From: an uncultured Eubacteriales bacterium | GTDB taxonomy: Bacteria > Bacillota > Clostridia > Christensenellales > CAG-138 | Direction: 5' to 3' | DNA length: 6,948 nucleotides | Assembly (NCBI GenBank): GCA_900542615.1 | Contig: UQOG01000103.1 | Span: 1-6,948 of the forward strand | Part shown: positions 1 through 4,698 of the stretch, piece after piece | Numbering within the stretch: position 1 is the stretch's first letter | Layout: each line of letters opens with the position of its first letter | Notes under the pieces: generated by a model | The model's database searches: none | Seen by the model: the letters and a program-made list of their open reading frames with translations, nothing else | Told to the model about the DNA's origin: nothing | Translations under genes and position numbers: made by a program

Positions 1-1
1 C

Positions 2-13
2 CCGCCGCCCCCC
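2..13. repeat. Possible right arm of a cut-off structured repeat
   Basis: The 12 bases CCGCCGCCCCCC are identical to the right closing arm (3500-3511) of the cloverleaf repeat at 3403-3511. The sequence after the C-run differs between the two places, as expected if the repeat unit ends there. Only this arm would lie inside the window. The motif is short and of low complexity in a GC-rich genome, so chance similarity is possible. Confidence 0.35.
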
Positions 14-79
14 CGGGGCGCAGGCGCTTATGCAGCCGCCAGCCAAGGCCCGGGCGCGCATGGGGCAGCGAGGGCGGCC

Positions 80-108
80 TTGACTTTAGCCGGGGGTTTC
101 ATTATAAT
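80..108 (+). promoter_or_regulatory. Sigma-A type promoter of greA-lysS
   Basis: The -35 box TTGACT (80-85) matches the consensus TTGACA at five of six positions. It is followed by a 17-bp spacer and a perfect -10 box TATAAT (103-108). Transcription would start near 115, giving a leader of about 30 nt before the greA start codon. No operator or leader structure is obvious, which fits constitutive housekeeping expression. Confidence 0.9.
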
Positions 109-146
109 GGCTATACCTATGTGAAAGCGAATGGAGGAAGAAAGCA

Positions 147-614
147 ATGGCAGAAGTGCGTCTTACCGCGGAGGGCGTGGCAAAATATGAAGAGCGGTTG
201 GAGTACCTGAAGACCACCGCCCGTAGCGAGATTGCGGAGCAGATCAAGATCGCCCGTTCCTTTGGGGATCTGAGCGAAAACGCGGAGTATGACGCGGCGA
301 AGATCGAGCAGGCCCGGATCGAGTATGAGATCGTGGAGATCGAGGCCATGCTCAAGAACGTGATCCTCATCGACGAGGAAAACATCAACACCGAGGTGGT
401 GACCGTAGGCGCTACGGTGACCGTGAAAAATATGGATACCCATCAGGGCATGACCTTCCAGATCGTGGGCAGCGCGGAGAGCAACCCCCGGGAGAACCGG
501 ATCTCCAACGAATCCCCGGTAGGGGCGGGGCTGCTGGGCAAGAAGCTGGGGGACATTGCGGAGATCCAGACCCCTGGCGGGCTGATGCGGCTGTTTATTG
601 AAAGCATCGGATAA
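147..614 (+). CDS. greA: Transcription elongation factor GreA
   Basis: GreA inserts its coiled-coil tip into the secondary channel of RNA polymerase. There it stimulates cleavage of backtracked transcripts, rescuing stalled complexes in the cytoplasm. The 155-residue protein is close to the usual family length of about 158. An N-terminal helical hairpin (about 1-75) holds the signature GDLSENAEY at residues 40-48, with the two acidic tip residues D41 and E44 intact. The C-terminal part (about 80-155) is the FKBP-like domain that docks on polymerase; it shows the typical ISNESPVGAGLLGK stretch. The start is supported by GGAGG at 133-137, nine bases upstream of the ATG. It is first in an operon with lysS, a pairing common in Bacillota, and a near-consensus promoter lies just upstream. 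Nothing in it looks damaged. Confidence 0.97.
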   Translation: MAEVRLTAEGVAKYEERLEYLKTTARSEIAEQIKIARSFGDLSENAEYDAAKIEQARIEYEIVEIEAMLKNVILIDEENINTEVVTVGATVTVKNMDTHQGMTFQIVGSAESNPRENRISNESPVGAGLLGKKLGDIAEIQTPGGLMRLFIESIG

Positions 615-619
615 GGGGG
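613..619 (+). promoter_or_regulatory. lysS ribosome binding site overlapping greA stop
   Basis: AAGGGGG at 613-619 includes the last two bases of the greA stop TAA (612-614) and lies five bases before the ATG at 625. This decides the lysS start over the in-frame TTG at 598, which lies inside greA and has no such site. The overlap suggests translational coupling: ribosomes finishing greA would uncover or re-use this site. Confidence 0.75.
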
Positions 620-624
620 CCAGT

Positions 625-2136
625 ATGGAGCAAAAGGAGCAAAATTTGGCGGCGGAACAGGAACTGACCCAGGCGGAGCTTTCGGAGCTATTGCAGATCC
701 GGCGGGACAAGCTCAAGGCCCTGCAGGAAGCGGGCCAGGATCCCTTTGTGCAGGTCCGGTACGACCAGGGCTGTTATAGCCGGGACGTGGTGGAAAATTA
801 CGACGCCATGGAAGGCCGGGAAGTATCCCTGGCGGGCCGGATGATGTCCAAGCGGATCATGGGCAAGGCCAGCTTTGCCCACCTGTTGGACTATAAGGGG
901 GGCATCCAGATCTATGTGCGCCGGGACGACGTGGGGGAAGAAGCCTACGCGGCCTTTAAGACCTACGATATCGGGGATATCCTGGGGGTCAAAGGCAAGG
1001 TGTTCAAGACCCGCACCGGCGAGATTTCCATCCATGCGGACAGCCTGATCCTGCTATCCAAATCCCTCCGGCCCCTGCCGGAAAAATTCCACGGCCTCAA
1101 GGACCCGGAGCTGCGGTACCGGCAGCGGTTTGTGGACCTGATCGTGAACCCGGAGGTGCGGGAGACCTTTATCAAGCGCAGCCGCATCATTGCGGAGATC
1201 CGCAACCGGCTCAATGCCCAGGGCTTCATCGAGGTGGAGACCCCGGTGCTCAATACCACTGCCAGCGGCGCGTCCGCCCGGCCCTTTATCACCCACCACA
1301 ACGCCCTGGATCTGGACATGTACCTGCGCATCGCCACGGAGCTGCATCTGAAGATGTGCATTGTGGGCGGCTTGGAGCGGGTGTATGAGATCGGCCGGAT
1401 CTTCCGCAACGAGGGCATGGACGCCACCCATAACCCGGAGTTCACCACCATCGAGCTATACCAGGCCTATACGGACTACCACGGCATGATGGCCCTTTGC
1501 GAGGATCTGATCTCCCATTGCTGCCAGATGGTAAACGGGGATACCAAGATCACCTATCAGGGCCAGGCCATCGACTTGACGGCGCCCTTTGCCCGCAAGA
1601 CCATGAACCAGGCGGTGCTGGAAAAGACCGGGGTGGATTTCTACGCCTGCGAAAGCGACGAGGAAGCCCGGGCCAAAGCCAAGGCCCTGGGCCTGGAGCT
1701 GGAGGATAAAACCGCCACCAAGGGCAAGATCCTATCGGAGGCCTTCGACGCCTTTGTGGAGGATAGCCTGGTGCAGCCCACCTTCATTTTGGATTATCCG
1801 GTGGAGATCTCCCCCCTGTCCAAGCGCAAGCCCGGCCAGCCCCATGTGACCGAGCGGTTTGAGCTGTTCATCGCGGGCCACGAATATGCCAACGCCTTCA
1901 GCGAGCTTAACGACCCCATCGACCAGCGGGAACGGTTTGTGCAGCAGGCCATGGAGCGGGCCAAGGGGGACGACGAGGCCATGATGATCGACGAGGACTT
2001 CTGTACGGCCCTGGAATACGGTATGCCCCCCACCGGCGGCATCGGCATCGGCATCGACCGGCTGGTGATGCTGCTTACCGATAGCGCCACCATCCGGGAC
2101 GTGCTCCTCTTCCCCACCATGAAGCCTGTCGTGTAA
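625..2136 (+). CDS. lysS: Lysyl-tRNA synthetase, class II
   Basis: LysS activates lysine with ATP and transfers it to tRNA-Lys in the cytoplasm, normally as a homodimer. From the ATG at 625 it has 503 residues, within the usual bacterial range of about 490-505. An N-terminal helix leads into an OB-fold anticodon-binding domain (roughly 60-160). The class II catalytic core follows. Motif 1 is GFIEVETPVLN (200-210). Motif 2 starts at FRNEG (260-264) and runs into HNPEFT, with the ATP-contacting arginine R261. Motif 3 is GIGIDR with the invariant R479. The stretch EYANAFSELNDP is also typical of bacterial LysRS. It is the second gene after greA and probably translationally coupled to it. No clear intrinsic terminator follows, so some read-through toward the sortase gene is possible. 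No T-box leader lies in front of it; expression seems to follow the greA promoter. Confidence 0.97.
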   Translation: MEQKEQNLAAEQELTQAELSELLQIRRDKLKALQEAGQDPFVQVRYDQGCYSRDVVENYDAMEGREVSLAGRMMSKRIMGKASFAHLLDYKGGIQIYVRRDDVGEEAYAAFKTYDIGDILGVKGKVFKTRTGEISIHADSLILLSKSLRPLPEKFHGLKDPELRYRQRFVDLIVNPEVRETFIKRSRIIAEIRNRLNAQGFIEVETPVLNTTASGASARPFITHHNALDLDMYLRIATELHLKMCIVGGLERVYEIGRIFRNEGMDATHNPEFTTIELYQAYTDYHGMMALCEDLISHCCQMVNGDTKITYQGQAIDLTAPFARKTMNQAVLEKTGVDFYACESDEEARAKAKALGLELEDKTATKGKILSEAFDAFVEDSLVQPTFILDYPVEISPLSKRKPGQPHVTERFELFIAGHEYANAFSELNDPIDQRERFVQQAMERAKGDDEAMMIDEDFCTALEYGMPPTGGIGIGIDRLVMLLTDSATIRDVLLFPTMKPVV

Positions 2137-2142
2137 AAAAAC

Positions 2143-2191
2143 TTCATAAGGGCTTCTCCAGCCCCTGGTGAAATTATGAACATATTATGAA
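2143..2191. promoter_or_regulatory. Repeated TTATGAA boxes, possible operator
   Basis: ATTATGAA occurs twice in direct order at 2173-2180 and 2184-2191, exactly 11 bp apart (about one helical turn). The inverted form TTCATAA stands at 2143-2149, and a partial TTATG at 2200-2204. The AT-rich boxes lie just upstream of the sortase promoter in otherwise GC-rich DNA. Direct repeats with 11-bp spacing are a known arrangement for OmpR/PhoB-type response regulators, but no regulator can be named. They could also be an AT-rich upstream activating region. Confidence 0.35.
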
Positions 2192-2206
2192 AAAGGCAGT
2201 TATGTC

Positions 2207-2235
2207 TTTCCCTGACGCGGCTTTTGTGATATGAT
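2207..2235 (+). promoter_or_regulatory. Extended -10 promoter of the sortase gene
   Basis: TGATATGAT at 2227-2235 is an extended -10 (TG, one base, then TATGAT, five of six matches to TATAAT). The -35 position 17 bp upstream (2207-2212, TTTCCC) is weak, as often seen with extended -10 promoters. Transcription would begin near 2242, about 40 nt before the ATG at 2285. The gene may therefore be transcribed independently of greA-lysS. Confidence 0.6.
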
Positions 2236-2284
2236 ACAGGGTAGCAAAAATGCATTAAAACGCCCAATTTCAGGAGGAAATACA

Positions 2285-3214
2285 ATGCAGAAAAAAATCA
2301 TCGCCGTCCTGCTGGCCCTTGCCGCCATTCTGGCGGTTGGCTGCTCCAAAGGACAGACGGAAGAAGTTGTGACCATCGAGCCCCCGGCCAGCACGGCGAC
2401 CCCCGCCGCGGAGACCACGCCTACCGTAGCGCCCACGGTGGAGCCCACGCCGGAACCCTACATCTCCCCCTATACCGATAAGCTGGCTGCCCTGCAGGCC
2501 GAAAACAGCGACTGCATTGGCTGGATTGCCATCCCCGGTACCAACATCGACAAGGGGATCATGTATGGGGATAACTGGTACTACTCCGAGCATAACGAAA
2601 AGAAAGAGGAGGTCGAGTCCGGCGCCGTATATTCCCATTACGGTACCCTCACCCAGAATATCGTCATCACCGCCCACAATTCCCGGGTCAGCAAGACCAT
2701 GTTCCATGAGCTGCATCACGTGCAGGAAGTGAACATGGGCAAGACCAACTGCGCCTACAAGAAGTGCAACGCTGTCCTGGATAAGGCCACCCTGCCGGAT
2801 TTCTCCACCGTGGAAGGCCGCACCTGGGATGTGTCCGTATTTGGCATCGACGCCCAGTGGGAGATCTTCGCCATGTATGAGACCCTGGAAGACGAGCCCA
2901 CCAAGACCCTGGAATACAACACCTGGTGGCCCGGCGAAACCAACTACCACCTCACCGACAAGGCGGACATCCAGGAGTGGATCGACTACCAGCTGGAGCG
3001 CAGCCAGTATGACTTCGGCGTGACCGCCACCCCCGAGGATCAGTTCCTCACCATCTACACCTGCGGCGACAACCACGATTCCGATGACGCCCAGTCCCGC
3101 CTCTACTTCTTCCTCAAGCAGGTCAATCCTGTGAGCACCCTCTATGGCGGCGGTACCGCTGCCACGGACGCGGCTGCCGCTTCCACCGAAGCCACCGCTA
3201 CCCCTGCGGCTTAA
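2285..3214 (+). CDS. Class-B-like sortase with lipoprotein-type signal
   Basis: Sortases are extracytoplasmic cysteine transpeptidases that cut sorting signals and join proteins to the cell wall or to each other. The start at ATG 2285 is fixed by AGGAGG (2272-2277) seven bases upstream, giving 309 residues. Residues 1-20 are a lysine-start hydrophobic signal ending in LAVGC with C20, a lipobox-like cleavage site; Leu sits at -4 and Ala at -3. A Pro/Thr/Ala-rich linker (about 30-58) leads into the catalytic domain. That domain shows GWIAIPGTNID, then DNWYY, then ITAHN with H131, then YTCGDN with C260, then QSRLYFF with R272. This is the His-Cys-Arg triad of sortases. The IPGTNID and DN-YY pattern is closest to class B. 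An Ala/Thr-rich tail (about 283-309) follows the last strand and is unusual. No sortase substrate is encoded here. The sortase call is firm; the subclass is moderately sure. Confidence 0.88.
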   Translation: MQKKIIAVLLALAAILAVGCSKGQTEEVVTIEPPASTATPAAETTPTVAPTVEPTPEPYISPYTDKLAALQAENSDCIGWIAIPGTNIDKGIMYGDNWYYSEHNEKKEEVESGAVYSHYGTLTQNIVITAHNSRVSKTMFHELHHVQEVNMGKTNCAYKKCNAVLDKATLPDFSTVEGRTWDVSVFGIDAQWEIFAMYETLEDEPTKTLEYNTWWPGETNYHLTDKADIQEWIDYQLERSQYDFGVTATPEDQFLTIYTCGDNHDSDDAQSRLYFFLKQVNPVSTLYGGGTAATDAAAASTEATATPAA

Positions 3215-3234
3215 TCGCCCACAACCAGTAAGCG

Positions 3235-3264
3235 AAAGAGACCGGTTCTCCGGTCTCTTTTTTT
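3235..3264 (+). terminator. Intrinsic terminator of the sortase gene
   Basis: AAAGAGACCGG (3235-3245) pairs perfectly with CCGGTCTCTTT (3250-3260) around a TTCT loop. A run of seven T's ends the structure at 3258-3264, and the stop codon lies about 20 bases upstream. This is a textbook rho-independent terminator for rightward transcription. The A's on the 5' side could give weaker function for leftward transcription. Confidence 0.93.
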
Positions 3265-3276
3265 GTGCTACGTCCA

Positions 3277-3317
3277 CGGCGAGATTGGCGCAACAGCGGG
3301 CGGGCGAGGTTGCCCTG
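3277..3317 (-). repeat. Inverted copy of the CAGGGC-GCTGTTGCGC repeat
   Basis: Read on the minus strand, this stretch aligns with 3696-3732 on the plus strand. Both have CAGGGCAACC, a variable part four bases longer here, then CCCGCTGTTGCGC, then AAT-N-TCGC-N-G. The two copies therefore face each other across about 380 bp, like terminal inverted repeats of a small non-coding mobile element. The left copy begins just after the sortase terminator. No flanking target duplication could be confirmed by eye. Confidence 0.7.
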
Positions 3318-3402
3318 CGGGCGGCTGTTTTGCCACGGCTCGCGGCCGCTACTGCCGTTTTCCGGGCGGAGGACGGGGCGAAGCTGGGTTGGCCGAAAGG
3401 GC

Positions 3403-3511
3403 GGGGGGCGGCGGCGTTTTTCGGGCCTAGGCCCCGGCCCGAAAAACAGGCCCGCTGCCGGGCTTGCCCGGCAGCGGGCGGGTGGGCGCAGCCCACCCGC
3501 CGCCGCCCCCC
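3403..3511. repeat. Cloverleaf-like structured intergenic repeat, full copy
   Basis: A 12-bp closing stem, GGGGGGCGGCGG (3403-3414) with CCGCCGCCCCCC (3500-3511), encloses three perfect hairpins with almost no unpaired bases between them. Hairpin A pairs GTTTTTCGGGCC (3416-3427) with 3436-3447, 12 bp. Hairpin B pairs CCCGCTGCCGGGC (3451-3463) with 3466-3478 across a TT loop, 13 bp. Hairpin C pairs CGGGTGGGC (3479-3487) with 3491-3499 across GCA, 9 bp. The left part recurs at 6898-6948, and the right arm possibly at 2-13. It lies between terminators of converging genes, so it is probably little transcribed. This favours a DNA-level or selfish repeat, though a structured RNA cannot be excluded. 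Confidence 0.8.
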
Positions 3512-3534
3512 TCCGCTGGGTTTTCCACCAACGC

Positions 3535-3581
3535 AAAAAAAGGCAGCACAAAGCCCGGCCCCACGATCTATGGGGCCGGGC
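3535..3581 (-). terminator. Possible terminator of the leftward M1-like gene
   Basis: GCCCGGCCCCA (3553-3563) pairs perfectly with TGGGGCCGGGC (3571-3581), an 11-bp stem with a 7-nt loop. Read leftward the hairpin is followed at once by TTT and, after eight more bases, by a run of seven T's (3541-3535). It stands about 195 bp beyond the stop of the leftward gene. The interrupted T-run makes it weaker than the terminator at 3235-3264. Confidence 0.5.
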
Positions 3582-3635
3582 ATAGGAAGCGATACTAGGA
3601 AGGTGCGCGGCAACGGCTCCACTCCCTCAGGCAAA

Positions 3636-3664
3636 GCCGCTGCCCACGGCCTACGGGCAGCGGC
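3636..3664. repeat. Perfect 10-bp hairpin
   Basis: GCCGCTGCCC (3636-3645) is the exact reverse complement of GGGCAGCGGC (3655-3664), with a 9-nt loop. A smaller 6-bp hairpin, GCCCGC (3671-3676) with GCGGGC (3682-3687), follows. Neither has a T-tract. Together with the neighbouring repeats they make 3265-3775 a gene-free, palindrome-dense stretch. Confidence 0.6.
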
Positions 3665-3695
3665 GGCACAGCCCGCCTGCCGCGGGCCGCTGCCC

Positions 3696-3775
3696 CAGGG
3701 CAACCCCACCCGCTGTTGCGCGAATATCGCTGCCCGCGCAGGGCCGCCCGCTGTTGCGCGACCATTGCTGCCCGC
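3696..3775 (+). repeat. Two tandem copies of a 38-bp repeat
   Basis: CCCGCTGTTGCGCGA occurs at 3709-3723 and again at 3747-3761. GCTGCCCGC occurs at 3729-3737 and 3767-3775. Both pairs are exactly 38 bp apart. Each unit opens with CAGGGC (3696-3701 and 3739-3744). A third copy lies inverted at 3277-3317. The second unit ends on the base next to the stop codon of the leftward gene (3776-3778), so the repeats directly abut coding sequence. Confidence 0.8.
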
Positions 3776-4549
3776 CTAGGGCAAAATCAGGGCAGGCAGG
3801 GCGCTGGCGTGGGTATAGAGGTAGGTATCCTCCTCCAGGGGCTGTAGATCCCCGGCCAGGACGGTCAGGCTATCCTCCGTGTGGATGCGCAGCCGCCAGT
3901 CCGCCACCGGCGCGTAATCCACCTGGTCCGGCTGGGCGGTTTGCAGCCACTGGTTTTCATACAGGGCCATCACCGGCACCAGGCAGCCAAGATGGGTAGC
4001 CGCCTCCTCCTGCTGGGGCATGGGCAGGCCGTCCCTGGGCAAGGTGAAGGAAAAATCCAGGTAGAGCCGGACGCTTTCCCCGGGGAGCAGCTCATTTACC
4101 AGGGGCACCCGGAGCAGGGTCCCGTCGGCGGAAAGCTCGTGGAAGGCGGCCACGCCGGAAAGGGTTACCTGGCCGATCTGCAGGGAGTCCGGTTGAACGG
4201 CATTGGGGTACAGGTGCAAATACAGCACGTATAGGGTATCCGGGCTGGTGTTGAAGTAGTGGATGGAAAGCTGGCCGCTCCCCTGGCCGTCAAAGAGGGA
4301 CAGGCTGCCCTGGTAAAGATTCCGGGTCAGGACGCTGGGCTGGGCGGAAGGGGTAGGCGTAGGGGTGGTAGGCGTAGGGGTGGCTGGGGCCAGGGAAGGG
4401 CTGGGCGCAGCTGGAAGGGCAGTCTGGCTGGCGGCGTTCCGCCCGGACAGCAGGAAAAAGGCCAGGACAGCCCCGGCTACGAGCAGGGCTGCGGCCAATA
4501 GGATATAGACATAATGCCGGGTGCGGCGTTTACGGTCATGGATCGTCAT
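3776..4549 (-). CDS. Membrane-anchored M1-peptidase-like N-terminal domain, no catalytic domain
   Basis: The 257-residue protein begins with a basic stretch (RKRRTR) and one hydrophobic segment (about 13-34), a type II signal anchor. A Pro/Thr/Ala linker (about 44-72) follows, so the rest lies outside the membrane. Residues 73-257 resemble the N-terminal beta-sandwich of bacterial M1 metallopeptidases. The signs are YVLYLHLYPNA near 107-117, a strand resembling IGQVTLSG, GTLLRVPL, then LLPGESVRLYLDFSFTLP at about 154-171, then CLVPVMALYENQW. The protein stops where this domain ends. The HEXXH zinc motif and the downstream glutamate are absent, so it should have no peptidase activity. The start has GAGG six bases upstream and an extended -10 promoter. 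It may be a stand-alone binding domain or a gene truncated by the repeats that abut its stop codon. The M1 link rests on pattern recall, with moderate confidence. Confidence 0.7.
   Translation of the reverse strand: MTIHDRKRRTRHYVYILLAAALLVAGAVLAFFLLSGRNAASQTALPAAPSPSLAPATPTPTTPTPTPSAQPSVLTRNLYQGSLSLFDGQGSGQLSIHYFNTSPDTLYVLYLHLYPNAVQPDSLQIGQVTLSGVAAFHELSADGTLLRVPLVNELLPGESVRLYLDFSFTLPRDGLPMPQQEEAATHLGCLVPVMALYENQWLQTAQPDQVDYAPVADWRLRIHTEDSLTVLAGDLQPLEEDTYLYTHASALPALILP
4352..4381 (-). repeat. Coding tandem repeat in the Pro/Thr linker
   Basis: GGTAGGCGTAGGGGT is repeated exactly at 4352-4366 and 4367-4381 (15-bp period). On the minus strand it encodes the alternating Thr-Pro units of the linker in the M1-like protein. 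Being in-frame multiples of three, copies could be gained or lost by slippage without disrupting the protein. Confidence 0.75.
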
Positions 4550-4567
4550 AGGCTACCTCTTTATGGC

Positions 4568-4576
4568 ATTATAGCA
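4568..4576 (-). promoter_or_regulatory. Extended -10 promoter of the M1-like gene
   Basis: On the minus strand the sequence reads TGCTATAAT (4576 to 4568), a perfect extended -10. The -35 position (about 4591-4596, TCCCAT) is poor. Transcription would begin near 4561, leaving a leader of only about 12 nt that still holds AAAGAGG before the ATG. It diverges from the promoter at 4636-4664. Confidence 0.75.
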
Positions 4577-4623
4577 TACTTTTCGCGGGAATGGGATAAG
4601 GCGGGTGGAAATGTCCGGCAAGG

Positions 4624-4652
4624 CCCAGGGGGCTTTTGCCCTTTGCCCTGGG
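4624..4652. promoter_or_regulatory. Inverted repeat around the DnaD-gene -35 box
   Basis: CCCAGGG (4624-4630) and CCCTGGG (4646-4652) are perfect inverted arms whose centres are 22 bp apart, about two helical turns. They bracket the -35 box at 4636-4641. This geometry suits a dimeric repressor, but no regulator is visible and the arms are GC-rich, so chance is possible. Confidence 0.3.
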
Positions 4653-4664
4653 GTGTGGTATAAT
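4636..4664 (+). promoter_or_regulatory. Promoter of the DnaD-helicase loader pair
   Basis: TTGCCC (4636-4641, four of six matches to TTGACA), a 17-bp spacer and a perfect TATAAT (4659-4664) preceded by TG and one base (extended -10) form a good housekeeping promoter. Transcription would start near 4671, about 28 nt before the ATG at 4699. It should drive both downstream genes. Confidence 0.85.
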
Positions 4665-4698
4665 TTTTTATGGATATGAACGTAAGGGAGAAATCCAT

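Noticed and set aside
598..624. Upstream in-frame TTG start for lysS
   Set aside because: It lies inside greA and has no ribosome site, while the ATG at 625 has AAGGGGG five bases upstream and gives the normal family length.
2150..2164. Hairpin GGGCT/AGCCC after lysS as a terminator
   Set aside because: The stem is only 5 bp with a 5-nt loop and no T-tract follows, so it is not a convincing terminator.
2231..2284. Earlier in-frame ATG at 2231 for the sortase gene
   Set aside because: It overlaps the -10 box. The ATG at 2285 has a perfect AGGAGG and begins a proper signal sequence.
3342..3349. GCGGCCGC palindrome
   Set aside because: An 8-bp self-complementary site is expected by chance in such GC-rich sequence and shows no repeat partner.
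3403..3511. tRNA, riboswitch or CRISPR reading of the structured region
   Set aside because: There is no anticodon arm or CCA-type acceptor and no known aptamer core, and no regularly spaced direct repeats with variable spacers, so none of these classes fits.
3144..3779. Long open frames across the GC-rich gap, including a rightward 211-codon frame and a leftward frame over 2270-3709
   Set aside because: Stop codons are rare by chance at this GC content. The products are Arg/Pro/Gly/Ala-rich without domains, they run through terminators, perfect hairpins or the sortase gene, and they lack good ribosome sites.
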